Shown here piece by piece: positions 48,294 through 58,098 of a DNA stretch of 64,000 nucleotides; the first letter of the stretch is position 1, and every line of letters begins with the position of its first letter. A program made the translations under genes and the position numbers. The DNA lies in NCBI GenBank assembly GCA_913056495.1, contig CAJXMO010000014.1:47671-111670 (forward strand), read 5' to 3'. Source of the DNA: an uncultured Alteromonadaceae bacterium (GTDB lineage: Bacteria > Pseudomonadota > Gammaproteobacteria > Enterobacterales > Alteromonadaceae). The notes beneath the pieces were generated by a model. It was not told where the DNA came from. It saw only the letters and a program-made list of their open reading frames with translations, and did not search any database.

Positions 48294-49538
48294 TTGTTTG
48301 TGTTAGAAGATAAGTGGATATTAATTGGCCTGCTTGCAGCCGGTCTGGTTTTTCAACTGATTGTTGTTTTAATGTGTGTTGCGCAGCGAAGGCAAATCAG
48401 CAGCCTGTTAGTTGATAAAAATAATGCACAAAATGAGTTAACGGATTTGCGTTTGTCTCTGATGAATCAAACTCATGAACAGTTTAGTGCGCTCGAAAAC
48501 CGGCTTCATCAGCAGCAAAATCAACTGCAACAAACGGCATCACAAAACCACCTGACATTATTAGATTTAATAAACCGTAATCATGCCGAGCACAGACAAG
48601 AGCTGGCCAAAGCTGTGCATCAGCAAAGTGAAACCATTGCTAAACGGCTAGGGGAGTTAGCCAATATCACTGAAACCCGGCTGGATAAATTATCTCACCG
48701 GGTCAATGAAAAACTTAGTGAAGGGTTTGAAAATACCGTTAAAACCTTTAATGATATTCTTAAACGCTTAGCGCTGATTGATCAGGCTCAACAGAAAATT
48801 TCAGAGTTATCCGGTAATGTGGTGAGTTTACAAAATGTATTAACCGATAAACGTAGTCGAGGCGCATTCGGTGAAGTACAGCTGTATAGCCTGATAGAAA
48901 ATACGCTGGCAAAAGAACAGTTTGAAAAACAGGCAAAATTGTCAAACGGGCGTATTGCTGACTGTTTATTAAAATTGCCCGAACCGACCGGCAATATCGT
49001 CATTGACTCTAAATTCCCACTGGAAAACTATCAGAAAATGATGGCCGATGGCCTGTCTGAAATTGAGCGTAAAGCTTATGAACGCCAGTTTAAAGCTGAC
49101 GTGAAAAAGCATATCAGTGATATCGCATCCAAATATATTCTCGAAAAAGAAACGGCTGACAGTGCTATTTTATTTTTACCAGCCGAAGCCGTATTTGCTG
49201 AGATTCACGCCTATCACCCAGACATTGTTGAAATGGCCTGGCAGAGTAGGGTATGGCTAACCTCACCAACTACTTTAATGGCGATATTAACCACAGCCAA
49301 AGCCGTATTAAAAGACGAAGCGACGCGCCAGCAAGTACATATTATTCAGCAGCATCTGGTTAAACTATCCGGCGATTTTAATCGTTTTCAGGGGCGATTT
49401 GATCAGCTTGCCCGTCACATTGATCAGGCAGCCAATGATGTTAAACAAATTCATACTTCAGCGAGCAAAATTACCAATCGCTTCCAATCGATTGAGCAGG
49501 TGAATCTTGATGAAATTGAAGAAAATCGGTTGAGTTAG
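48294..49538 (+). CDS. rmuC: DNA recombination protein RmuC
   Basis: 414 residues from a TTG at 48294; a GTG at 48300 is an equal candidate, and no clear ribosome site is seen. One N-terminal helix (about 8-28), a long coiled coil (about 30-170), and the RmuC nuclease-like domain: KRSRGAFGEVQLYSLIEN, VIDSKFPLENYQKMM, ADSAILFLPAEAVFAEI and RVWLTSPTTLMAIL. RmuC limits inversion-type rearrangements and is nuclease-like. An exact LexA-type box lies directly upstream, which implies SOS control. Confidence 0.92.
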   Translation: MFVLEDKWILIGLLAAGLVFQLIVVLMCVAQRRQISSLLVDKNNAQNELTDLRLSLMNQTHEQFSALENRLHQQQNQLQQTASQNHLTLLDLINRNHAEHRQELAKAVHQQSETIAKRLGELANITETRLDKLSHRVNEKLSEGFENTVKTFNDILKRLALIDQAQQKISELSGNVVSLQNVLTDKRSRGAFGEVQLYSLIENTLAKEQFEKQAKLSNGRIADCLLKLPEPTGNIVIDSKFPLENYQKMMADGLSEIERKAYERQFKADVKKHISDIASKYILEKETADSAILFLPAEAVFAEIHAYHPDIVEMAWQSRVWLTSPTTLMAILTTAKAVLKDEATRQQVHIIQQHLVKLSGDFNRFQGRFDQLARHIDQAANDVKQIHTSASKITNRFQSIEQVNLDEIEENRLS

Positions 49539-49584
49539 TGCGGATATATATGTAGAAAAATGGAACGCATGATAAATGCATGTG

Positions 49585-49616
49585 AAAGCCTTGCCTACAG
49601 GTATAGACAAGGCTTT
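49585..49616. terminator. Hairpin between convergent rmuC and hsp20
   Basis: AAAGCCTTG (49585-49593) pairs with CAAGGCTTT (49608-49616), and CTA/TAG extend the stem past one mismatch. No long T-run follows, so termination on either strand is tentative. Confidence 0.4.
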
Positions 49617-49630
49617 AAAGTGAACAGATA

Positions 49631-50050
49631 TTATCTGATATCAATTTTTTTTACTTTAGTTTCTGAGGGTTCTTCTTTGGGTGCTGTAATCGTTAATAGA
49701 CCATCTTCAAACTTAGCGTTAATATCGCTTTGCTCTACAGATTCGCCCAAACTGAAACTGCGTTGGATACAGCCAAAACGACGCTCCTGACGAATGACTT
49801 TGCCTTCCTTCTCTTCTTTTTCTTCCTGTTTGGTTTCAGCACTCAAACTGAGTACACCGTTATGAAGCTCTAAATGAATATCTTCTTTTTTCACACCCGG
49901 TAATTCTGCATTAATGACATAGTGTTTGCCTGTGTCTTTAATGTCGACTTTAGGTGAGAAAAAACCATCTTCACTCAAACTGGTTGGCGCAAAAAAGTCG
50001 TCAAAAATGGAGTGCAGATTAGAAGGGTTTGAACGTGATAATAAGCTCAT
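49631..50050 (-). CDS. Small heat-shock protein (Hsp20 family)
   Basis: 139 residues from the ATG at 50050, chosen for AAGGAG at the right distance; the frame extends six codons further. The alpha-crystallin domain (about 35-130) has PKVDIKDTGKHYVINAELPGVKKEDIHLELHNGVLSL and the C-terminal ILTITAPK-like GLLTITAPKEE motif. A short tail ends in the IxI-like KKIDIR. It holds unfolded proteins for DnaK or ClpB. Upstream are a candidate sigma-32 -10 (CCCCTGAT on the minus strand) and a GATC palindrome. Confidence 0.95.
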   Translation of the reverse strand: MSLLSRSNPSNLHSIFDDFFAPTSLSEDGFFSPKVDIKDTGKHYVINAELPGVKKEDIHLELHNGVLSLSAETKQEEKEEKEGKVIRQERRFGCIQRSFSLGESVEQSDINAKFEDGLLTITAPKEEPSETKVKKIDIR

Positions 50051-50106
50051 AATTTGCTCCTTAGCCAATAGACACTAATTGCCACAAATTACCCGCCCCT
50101 AAACAG

Positions 50107-50119
50107 GATCAAGTTGATC
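50107..50119. promoter_or_regulatory. Palindrome and direct repeat upstream of hsp20
   Basis: GATCAAGTTGATC is a perfect dyad around one base. The segment GGATCAAGTT recurs at 50188-50197. On the minus strand CCCCTGAT overlaps the dyad and TTTGACC lies 16 bases before it, a weak sigma-32-like arrangement. This places the dyad at the likely promoter. Confidence 0.35.
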
Positions 50120-50261
50120 AGGGGACTTATTTATATATAAGGTCAAACTCAGGTTTTTCCAGATTTAAATTGAACAAAAATTAACCTGGATCAAGTTTTT
50201 GTAATTTGCCAAAGGTTTTTTATTTCTGCATTATTTTGATCGTATAAAAAATATTTCAGGC

Positions 50262-50296
50262 ATAAAAAAGCCCGGCTTAAATGAATAAGCCGGGCT
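50262..50296 (-). terminator. amtB terminator
   Basis: AGCCCGGCTTA (50269-50279) and TAAGCCGGGCT (50286-50296) form an 11-bp GC-rich stem. Leftwards it ends in a run of T. It lies 28 bases after the amtB stop. Confidence 0.9.
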
Positions 50297-50323
50297 GGTA
50301 TGTTTGACAAGGCGTTTTATAAA

Positions 50324-51604
50324 TTAAAGATTGTAACCACGCTCTTCGTGGCTGGTAATATCCAGACCCTGAATCTCTGCATCGCGCTCAACTCTGAGTC
50401 CTTTAGTTAATACACCAACCAATTTCAATAAAACAAAACTGACAACGGCAGTATAAACAAAGGTCGCTGCGATACCGATAAGTTGAACCTGAAGCTGTTC
50501 ACCAATGCTGGTATTATCGCCACCAAAACCGTAGCCGCTGAAAATACCTAAATCAGTTGAGCAGAAAATACCGGCTAAGAAAGTGCCTAAAATACCGCCG
50601 ACACCGTGCACTGGGAAAACATCCAGAGAGTCATCAATTTTCCACTTTTGTTTAATTAGGTTAGTGCAGTAGAAACAGACAATACCCGCTAATAAACCAA
50701 TAACCAATGCAGCAGCAGGCCCAACATAGCCTGATGCCGGTGTAATGGTCCCTAAACCTGCGACCATACCAGTAACAATACCTAATACCGATGGTTTGCC
50801 GTATTTAAACCACTCAATGAACATCCAGGTTAATGCACCGGTTGCGGCTGAAATATGGGTTACTAACATGGCCATAGCTGCATCACCGTTAGCTGCAACT
50901 GCGCTGCCACCATTAAATCCAAACCAGCCGACCCATAACATACCAGCACCACCCATAGTCATCGTCAGGTTGTGTGGGATCATAGACGCAGTGCCATAAC
51001 CGTTACGGTTTTTAATGACCAGAGCGGCAACTAAAGCTGCGACACCCGCGGTAATATGAACCACAGTACCACCGGCAAAATCAAGCATGCCCATTTCGGC
51101 CAGCCAACCGCCGCCCCATACCCAGTGACAAACCGGTAGATAAACCAATACCAACCAGGCTGAACTAAATAGGAGTACGGAAGAAAATTTCATTCGTTCT
51201 GCAAAACCACCCACAATTAAAGCCGGGGTGATAATGGCAAATGTCATTTGGAATGTGAAAAACAGCGGCTCCGGTAACGTTCCGGATAAAGTCTCTTTTC
51301 CGACACCATTTAAGAAGGCTTTAGATAAATCACCAATAAATGCGTTGCCTTCGCCAAATGCCAAACTGTAGCCTGCAATTAGCCAGATAATAGAGGCGAT
51401 ACAGGCAATAGCAAAACATTGCATTAAAACAGACAGTACGTTTTTACTTCTGACTAAGCCGGCATAAAAGAAGCAGAGGCCGGGTAATGTCATAAACAAT
51501 ACCAGTGCAGTTGAAGTTAAAATCCAGGCAGTATCACCTGTGTCTAAGGTCTCAGCCATGGCAAAGCCCGGCATTAAAGCGAGTAAGGTTAATATATAAC
51601 GCAT
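50324..51604 (-). CDS. amtB: Ammonium transporter AmtB
   Basis: 426 residues from the ATG at 51604, which has AGGA upstream and opens a signal peptide (to AMA, about 17); the frame runs further into glnK but without support. Eleven helices are expected. Signature motifs: DTGDTAWILTSTALVLFMTLPGL, VYLPVCHWVWGGGWLAEMGMLDFAGGTVVHITAGVAALVAAL (with the first pore His) and DDSLDVFPVHGVGGILGTFLAGIF (second pore His). It conducts ammonium and is blocked by GlnK, encoded just upstream. Confidence 0.96.
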   Translation of the reverse strand: MRYILTLLALMPGFAMAETLDTGDTAWILTSTALVLFMTLPGLCFFYAGLVRSKNVLSVLMQCFAIACIASIIWLIAGYSLAFGEGNAFIGDLSKAFLNGVGKETLSGTLPEPLFFTFQMTFAIITPALIVGGFAERMKFSSVLLFSSAWLVLVYLPVCHWVWGGGWLAEMGMLDFAGGTVVHITAGVAALVAALVIKNRNGYGTASMIPHNLTMTMGGAGMLWVGWFGFNGGSAVAANGDAAMAMLVTHISAATGALTWMFIEWFKYGKPSVLGIVTGMVAGLGTITPASGYVGPAAALVIGLLAGIVCFYCTNLIKQKWKIDDSLDVFPVHGVGGILGTFLAGIFCSTDLGIFSGYGFGGDNTSIGEQLQVQLIGIAATFVYTAVVSFVLLKLVGVLTKGLRVERDAEIQGLDITSHEERGYNL

Positions 51605-51638
51605 AGTTTTGTTCCTATGTTTACATTGATCAAAAAGG

Positions 51639-52025
<387 letters not shown>

Positions 52026-52113
52026 TTAAAAATTCACCACAAAGGCGCGCATCATAGCAGAAATATCACCACTGTGAATCATAATGCACTAAAAAAAATA
52101 TTAACGACCTAAA

Positions 52114-52182
52114 ATTGTGCAAAAACAATAAGATGCACAATAAAGGGGCTTTATATTGGTGCGTTTGTTCCATCTTGGAACA
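52114..52182. promoter_or_regulatory. Two inverted repeats between glnK and acs
   Basis: ATTGTGCA and TGCACAAT (52114-52121 and 52134-52141) form an 8-base dyad with a 12-base spacer. TGTTCCATCTTGGAACA (52166-52182) is a perfect 7-base dyad around TCT. Both lie in the 319-base gap between the divergent glnK and acs genes, and the second fits an operator for acs. No known regulator was recognised; the NtrC-type orientation (TGCAC...GTGCA) is reversed here. Confidence 0.4.
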
Positions 52183-52296
52183 TTTGGATTTGTGATTTTA
52201 GCTATCGACAAGTTTGCAAGAAAAACGTTAATATCATTTTAAAATAAATTTTAATAAAAAAAGAAAAACTTAAGCCTAACAACAAAAGGAGTTCTG

Positions 52297-54240
52297 ATGT
52301 CTGAGTCCGTTTATCCAGTTCCGGAATCTGTAAAGCAAAAAAGTTTGCTCAATAATGAAGAATATTTGGCCATGTATCAGGCGTCAGTTGATGACCCGGA
52401 TAAATTTTGGGCAGAACAAGCTAAAAGTTTAAATTGGATTACCCCTTTCTCTTCAGTCAAAAACACCTCATATGCGCCAGGTCAGGTATCGATAAACTGG
52501 TTTGAAGGTGGTGAATTAAATGCTTGTGTAAATTGTGTGGATCGTCATTTGCCAACAAGGGCAAACCAGACAGCATTGATTTGGGAGGGTGATGAACCCA
52601 CTCAAGACAAAAAAGTGACTTATCAGACGTTACATGATGAAGTAGCACGACTGGCTAACGGGTTAAGAAAACTGGGTGTTAAAAAAGGCGACAGTGTGGC
52701 GATTTATATGCCGATGATCTGTGAGGCCATATACTCAATGCTCGCCTGTGCACGAATTGGTGCGGTTCATTCTGTTATTTTTGGTGGTTTTTCACCGCAT
52801 GCAATTGCTGATCGTATTACCAATTCAAATGCGAAAGTTATTATTACTGCCGATGGTGGCGTTCGGGGTGGCCGGGCAATACCTTTAAAAGAAAATGTTG
52901 ATTTGGCTCTGCAAAGAGATGATGTCACCAGTATTGAGCATTGTCTGGTATTTAAAAATAATGGTGGCGCTAAAAGCTGGAATGATGATGTTGACGTTTG
53001 GGCGCATGAACTGACTCAGGATTTGCCAGCTGAATGTGAGCCAGAAGTCATGCAGGCAGAAGACCCTTTATTTATTTTATATACATCAGGGTCAACCGGT
53101 CAGCCTAAAGGGGTGTTACATACAACAGCTGGTTATCTGTTGTACGCATCTTTAACTCATAAATATGTGTTTGATTATCAGGAAGGCGATATTTATTGGT
53201 GTGGTGCTGATGTTGGCTGGATTACAGGACATAGTTATATTTGTTATGGCCCGTTAGCCAATGGTGCGACTCAGGTTATTTTTGAAGGTATTCCGACTTA
53301 TCCAACGTGCTCCCGATTAGGCGATGTTGTGGATAAACATCAGGTTAATGTGATGTATACCGCACCAACTGCAATTAGGGCGTTAATGGCCAAAGGCGAT
53401 GAAGCTTATGCGACTAATAAACGGTCCAGTTTGCGTATTTTAGGCAGTGTGGGCGAGCCCATTAATCCGGAAGCCTGGGACTGGTACTATAAAAATATGG
53501 GGAACAGCCAATGTCCAATCGTGGATACTTGGTGGCAGACGGAAACCGGCGGCATTATGATTACCCCACTGCCTGGAGCAACCGATTTAAAACCTGGCTC
53601 TGCGACACGTCCGTTTTTTGGTATAAAACCGGCTCTGGTTGATAACGAAGGACATATTTTAGAAGGGGCAACCAATGGTAATCTGGTTATTCTGGATTCG
53701 TGGCCGGGTCAGGCGAGAACCATTTATGGTGACCATGAGCGGTTTGAGCAAACCTATTTCAGTACCTATAAAAATATGTATTTTACCGGTGACGGTGCCC
53801 GCCGGGATGAAGATGGTTATTATTGGATCACGGGCCGGGTTGATGATGTACTCAATGTATCGGGTCATAGATTAGGCACTGCTGAAATCGAGAGCTCGCT
53901 GGTCGCTCATAAAGCCATAGCTGAAGCGGCTGTAGTTGGCTATCCGCACGATATAAAAGGTCAGGGAATATATGCCTATTTGACCCCAGTAGAAGGGGTT
54001 GAAATGACAGATGATCTGATTAAAGAGATACGCGAATGGGTAAAACAGGATTTAAGTCCGATTGCCTGTCCGGATAAACTTCAGTGGGCAAAAGGATTAC
54101 CTAAAACCAGATCCGGTAAAATTATGCGCCGTATCTTGCGTAAAATTGCGACCAATGAGCATGAGCAACTGGGTGATACCAGTACATTGGCTGATCCAGG
54201 CGTCGTTACAGATTTAGTGGCTAATCGCCTGAATAAGTAA
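52297..54240 (+). CDS. acs: Acetyl-CoA synthetase
   Basis: 647 residues, the standard length. It makes acetyl-CoA from acetate and ATP via acetyl-AMP. Motifs: [20 protein letters not shown] (P-loop), [47 protein letters not shown], and the regulatory Lys in [16 protein letters not shown], the site of inhibiting acetylation. Strong AAAGGAG site 8 bases before the ATG. A stable hairpin follows at 54262-54295. Confidence 0.97.
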   Translation: MSESVYPVPESVKQKSLLNNEEYLAMYQASVDDPDKFWAEQAKSLNWITPFSSVKNTSYAPGQVSINWFEGGELNACVNCVDRHLPTRANQTALIWEGDEPTQDKKVTYQTLHDEVARLANGLRKLGVKKGDSVAIYMPMICEAIYSMLACARIGAVHSVIFGGFSPHAIADRITNSNAKVIITADGGVRGGRAIPLKENVDLALQRDDVTSIEHCLVFKNNGGAKSWNDDVDVWAHELTQDLPAECEPEVMQAEDPLFILYTSGSTGQPKGVLHTTAGYLLYASLTHKYVFDYQEGDIYWCGADVGWITGHSYICYGPLANGATQVIFEGIPTYPTCSRLGDVVDKHQVNVMYTAPTAIRALMAKGDEAYATNKRSSLRILGSVGEPINPEAWDWYYKNMGNSQCPIVDTWWQTETGGIMITPLPGATDLKPGSATRPFFGIKPALVDNEGHILEGATNGNLVILDSWPGQARTIYGDHERFEQTYFSTYKNMYFTGDGARRDEDGYYWITGRVDDVLNVSGHRLGTAEIESSLVAHKAIAEAAVVGYPHDIKGQGIYAYLTPVEGVEMTDDLIKEIREWVKQDLSPIACPDKLQWAKGLPKTRSGKIMRRILRKIATNEHEQLGDTSTLADPGVVTDLVANRLNK

Positions 54241-54261
54241 TATTCATGTCCTAAATGCGAC

Positions 54262-54295
54262 TAAGATAAATCAAAGCTCGCTTTGATTTATCTTA
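54262..54295. terminator. Long hairpin after acs
   Basis: A 15-bp perfect stem (54262-54276 and 54281-54295) capped by CTCG, 21 bases after the acs stop. It lacks a T-run, so it may act as a 3'-end stabiliser or a rho-assisted terminator. Confidence 0.5.
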
Positions 54296-54430
54296 TACCC
54301 AAGCCAGGGCAAGATCATACTTTAAGATATCGCCAATATTTGAATGGGTGAGCGAGAATTTAGAACACAGGATTTTGTTCCAGACAAATCCTAAGTTTGT
54401 ATAAAAAATATTCAACTATGATTTTGCCCT

Positions 54431-54485
54431 GATACCCAAGCAAGTTGCATATGCGAAACATGTATCTTCAAGTAACTTGGGTATC
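54431..54485. repeat. 55-base palindromic intergenic repeat
   Basis: Perfect outer arms GATACCCAAG (54431-54440) and CTTGGGTATC (54476-54485) with a partly complementary interior (CAAGTTGC...AAGTAACTT). A related half (TATACCCAAGCCAG) is at 54294-54307. Similar TACCCAAG/CTTGGGTA elements are, from memory, widespread in intergenic DNA of Alteromonadales and vibrios. The rest of the 360-base gap 54241-54600 shows no gene. Confidence 0.5.
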
Positions 54486-54600
54486 GTTGGTTTCCTGTCC
54501 TGTTTTCCCGCAGATAATAGCTAATCCGGCCTAGTTAGTTTAAACTGCGCGCCAGAATTTAATTTTCATCTGATATCTATATCTTATAAGTGAGTTTAAT

Positions 54601-55245
54601 TTGAAAGAGTTATTGTGTCTTCAATGTGGTCAAATTAATTCAGAAGAAGCCACTAAATGCAGTCATTGTAAACAACCGCCTTTATTGCAAAAACCTCAGT
54701 ACTTATGTAAAGACTGTAAATGCAAAGGGTTTAATGCTAAAAAATGCGCGCAGTGTAGCGGTGCAGTGCAACCTATGGCCGAATTGAATTCATCCAAGTT
54801 TAGCCCCGAAATCAATGCTAAGTTTGCTGATCAGGCTGAGTGGCTGAAAGTATATTATTACCAGTTAATCAGTAAAGTAGAGATTAAACTGACAATCCGG
54901 TTAATTTTAATTTTAGCTGTCGTTTTTGGATTGGCCTGGTATATAGGTGGCCAGCAAACCAGTCAGTTCACTTTGTTCATTTATGGCTATATGATTATCG
55001 CAGCCACTATTATGTTTAACTTTATATTGCACATGACATTTGGTAACAAATTGTGTCAGCAAAAGCTGGATAGTTTGCATGTGAAAGCAGAAGATAAACA
55101 GGTGATTGATACAGATATGCCAAAAGAACTTGTGATGGATATTTTCCATTACCGTTTAAGTGAGATGGCAACCGGTTTTACCCGCAAGCACTATCAAAAG
55201 CTTATTCCTCAGGTGATTGATAAATATGTAGTTTGGAAAGAGTAA
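54601..55245 (+). CDS. Zinc-ribbon membrane protein of unknown function
   Basis: 214 residues from a TTG start; no better in-frame start is seen. Residues 1-60 contain three CxxC pairs with spacing of two zinc ribbons (CLQCGQ, CSHCKQ, CKDCKCKG, CAQCSG). Residues about 96-145 form two membrane helices (LTIRLILILAVVFGLAWYIGG and FTLFIYGYMIIAATIMFNFIL). The C-terminal part is soluble and helical (MPKELVMDIFHYRLSEMATGFTRKHYQKLIPQVI). It stands alone with its own terminator. It may be an envelope zinc sensor or scaffold. Not recognised as a named family. Confidence 0.75.
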   Translation: MKELLCLQCGQINSEEATKCSHCKQPPLLQKPQYLCKDCKCKGFNAKKCAQCSGAVQPMAELNSSKFSPEINAKFADQAEWLKVYYYQLISKVEIKLTIRLILILAVVFGLAWYIGGQQTSQFTLFIYGYMIIAATIMFNFILHMTFGNKLCQQKLDSLHVKAEDKQVIDTDMPKELVMDIFHYRLSEMATGFTRKHYQKLIPQVIDKYVVWKE

Positions 55246-55280
55246 CCTGCTCAATAAAAGCAATAACCTTGCTGTTTAAT

Positions 55281-55316
55281 AAAAAAGCCATTTACCTAAC
55301 CGTAAATGGCTTTTTT
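55281..55316 (+). terminator. Terminator after the zinc-ribbon gene
   Basis: AAAAAAGCCATTTAC (55281-55295) pairs with GTAAATGGCTTTTTT (55302-55316) around a six-base loop. It is 36 bases after the stop. Confidence 0.85.
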
Positions 55317-55442
55317 ATTTTGGCATCCTGATGCTTTTTCTAATGGCGATCAATGCATCGATTGAATCATTATAGACTCAATAAAAAGTAACATTTACTT
55401 TAATTATGCTTATACTCAGTAAATCGGGGTTTTGTTTTGAAA

Positions 55443-55483
55443 TGTTATAATGTATCATGTTTTCATTGTTACGTTATAACGTA
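55443..55483 (+). promoter_or_regulatory. Zur-like operators at the TonB receptor promoter
   Basis: TGTTATAATGTATCA (55443-55457) resembles the Zur core TGTTATA-N-TATAACA and contains a TATAAT -10 hexamer. A perfect palindrome TACGTTATAACGTA (55470-55483) follows 12 bases later and ends 11 bases before the ATG. The receptor's metal-binding loops make zinc control plausible. Confidence 0.5.
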
Positions 55484-55494
55484 TTTAGACGAGT

Positions 55495-58014
55495 ATGAAA
55501 CAGAATCATTTTTTACAGGCATTGAGTTTTTCCACACTGGCATTATCCGGTATCGCATCTGCAAACAGCATTCAAGGGCAGATAACAGATAATCAGGGTA
55601 AAACCCTTGAGTTTGCAGAAGTTGAAATTATTGATACTAAAAAAACAGTCAAAGCAGATGAGCAAGGCCGTTTTTTGATTGATGATCTAAAACCCGGTCA
55701 CTACGAATTGCATTTAAGCGCAAAAAATCATGCGCATAAAAATATCCATTTAGACGTGCCTAAGCAAGGTATCAAAAACCTTCAGGTACGGCTTACGCCC
55801 TCCAGTATTGAAGTGATTGACGTTACAGCCAGTCCTTATCATGGTTCGCAAATTGAAACAGCTCAACCTGTTAGTGTATTAAGCGGCGAGCAACTTAAAG
55901 CCAGCCAGGCTACAACATTAGGTGATACTCTAAAATATCAGGTAGGCGTGCATTCCAGTTTTTATGGCTCAGTTGCAAGCTCACCTATTATTCGCGGACT
56001 GGATGGCCCACGAGTCCTGGTTACCCAGAATGGATTAGATGTCGGTGATGTATCACGTATCGGACCGGATCATGCTGTAGCAACCAGTGCCACAAGCGCT
56101 GAGCAAATTGAGGTTTTACGCGGACCGGCTACTTTGTTTTTTGGCAGCGGTGCTATTGGTGGTGTTGTTAATGTGGTGGATAAACGAATTCCTAAAGATT
56201 CGGTAACTGAAGGTCAGTGGCAGCTTGAATATAATAGCGTGGATCAGCAAAAACTCGCGAGTGTGAGCGCTAAGTCAGGCACTGAACATTTTGCCTATTA
56301 TCTGGATGCGTTTGCCAGTGAAAGTGAAAACTACCAGATACCGGATTATCGCATTGAAGAAGATGAACATGACGAGCATGAGGAAGAAGCCGGTCATGAA
56401 GAGTCAGCAGAGCACCATGATGAAATTTTAGATGAAGTGGATAACAGCCAATCAAAATCATCCGGTTTTACGCTCGGGTCCAGTTATCTTTTTGATACCC
56501 ATGTTGCAAACGGATTTGTCGGTTTATCCTATGGTTATTTAGACAGAGAATATGGTATTCCGGGTCATGAGCATGCGCATAGTGAGGAAGAAACCGCAGT
56601 AGATGACGATACGGGTGTGCAGGCTGATATGCGACAACACAGGGTGCAAATGCTCAGTGAAATTAATATCGCAGAGCAATTTTTCAATCAGATCAATCTT
56701 CGCGCGGGATATACCGACTATCAGCATGAAGAAATTGAAGCCGGAGAAGTCGCAACACGTTTTAGCAGTGAAGCCAGCGAGGCCAGAGCTGAATTATTAC
56801 ATCGAGCCGTTAATGACTGGCGTGGCGGTATAAATCTTCATTATAAGCAGCAAAAACAAGTTGCTTCAGGTGAGGAAGCCTTTACTCCGCCTTCGAAAAC
56901 GACAGAGTTGGCTGTGGCTGTTATGGAAGAGAAACATTTTGGCAATTGGCTGGTGCAACTGGGTGCGCGCGCTGAACATATTGAAATTGAGAGCCATGCT
57001 GATTTTGCCCATGAAGTGGATCTGCATTCAATCACGGATGGTCATGACGAAACCGAAGAACATGACGAGCATGAAGCACATCAGGATGAACATCAGGCAG
57101 CGCAAGAAACTGAATTCGACTCGCTCGATTTTAATCCGTTAAGCTGGTCAATGGGCGTTGTTTGGGATTTTACACCCGGCTATAACATCGCATTGTCATT
57201 TGCTTCATCGCAACGAGCGCCCAGTGCTGCTGAACTCTATTCTTTTGGTCCGCACTTAGCGGCTAATACCTACGAGATTGGTGGATTATATGAGTTGCAC
57301 GAAGAGGAAGGTGAAATCCATATTGAATTAAGTGAATCTTCAGTCAAACTTGAAAAGTCTAACAATCTGGATTTAAGTTTGCGTAAATTTGAAGGTGATT
57401 TTGGGTTTTTATTTAACCTTTTTTATAATCAGGTAGATAACTATTATTATCAGACTCATACCGGATTTGAAACCGCATTACATGCAGAGCATGAAGACGA
57501 ATCCGCTCATCCAGAAGAAGATCATATAGAAGATGAGCACGAAGCGCATGAAGCCGGGATGATTCCTGTTTATCTATTTACGACGGCAGATGCAAAGCTT
57601 TATGGTTATGAAGCGGAAGTGTTCTGGCGATATAGTAATGCTCTTCAGTTTAAACTTCAGTCTGATCTGGTTAGGGCAACACTGGTAGATTCAAATGGTG
57701 ATTTACCGCGCACACCTCCAATGCGAGTAGGCGCAAGCGCAAATTATCAGGCTGATAACTATAGTTTAGATATGAGCGTTCATCATTATTTTGAGCAGGA
57801 TAAAACAGAAGCATATGAAACGCAGACGGATGCTTATACTGTGATGGATTTAAATGCTAATTATTATCTGTCCGGCTTTGGTCAGGATTTGGTATTGTAT
57901 TTGAAAGCTCAAAACTTAACCAATGAATTAGGTTTAGTGCATACATCCTTTTTAAAGCAAAAAGCACCTTTACCCGGTCGTAATATAGGAGTGGGTATCA
58001 GAGGTTATTTTTAA
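55495..58014 (+). CDS. TonB-dependent receptor with histidine-rich loops, probably zinc (ZnuD-like)
   Basis: 839 residues. Signal peptide to ASA (about 23). Residues about 25-105 are a carboxypeptidase-regulatory-like domain (QGQITDNQGKTLEFAEVEII), 115-235 the plug (PVSVLSGEQLKASQATTLGDTL, RVLVTQNGLDVGD, VLRGPATLFFGSGAIGGVVNVVD) and the rest a 22-strand barrel ending in YF. Three external loops are packed with His, Glu and Asp (about 289-311, 517-540 and 662-690). ZnuD receptors for zinc have such loops. Two palindromes like Zur boxes lie at the promoter. Copper or nickel binding is an alternative. Confidence 0.88.
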   Translation: MKQNHFLQALSFSTLALSGIASANSIQGQITDNQGKTLEFAEVEIIDTKKTVKADEQGRFLIDDLKPGHYELHLSAKNHAHKNIHLDVPKQGIKNLQVRLTPSSIEVIDVTASPYHGSQIETAQPVSVLSGEQLKASQATTLGDTLKYQVGVHSSFYGSVASSPIIRGLDGPRVLVTQNGLDVGDVSRIGPDHAVATSATSAEQIEVLRGPATLFFGSGAIGGVVNVVDKRIPKDSVTEGQWQLEYNSVDQQKLASVSAKSGTEHFAYYLDAFASESENYQIPDYRIEEDEHDEHEEEAGHEESAEHHDEILDEVDNSQSKSSGFTLGSSYLFDTHVANGFVGLSYGYLDREYGIPGHEHAHSEEETAVDDDTGVQADMRQHRVQMLSEINIAEQFFNQINLRAGYTDYQHEEIEAGEVATRFSSEASEARAELLHRAVNDWRGGINLHYKQQKQVASGEEAFTPPSKTTELAVAVMEEKHFGNWLVQLGARAEHIEIESHADFAHEVDLHSITDGHDETEEHDEHEAHQDEHQAAQETEFDSLDFNPLSWSMGVVWDFTPGYNIALSFASSQRAPSAAELYSFGPHLAANTYEIGGLYELHEEEGEIHIELSESSVKLEKSNNLDLSLRKFEGDFGFLFNLFYNQVDNYYYQTHTGFETALHAEHEDESAHPEEDHIEDEHEAHEAGMIPVYLFTTADAKLYGYEAEVFWRYSNALQFKLQSDLVRATLVDSNGDLPRTPPMRVGASANYQADNYSLDMSVHHYFEQDKTEAYETQTDAYTVMDLNANYYLSGFGQDLVLYLKAQNLTNELGLVHTSFLKQKAPLPGRNIGVGIRGYF

Positions 58015-58098
58015 AGTTTATCAATAGCCTATATTCTGCAATCAAATTGAAAAGCTGCTAATATTAAACCTAAATGCTCAACTGAACAGGAAACGTAT

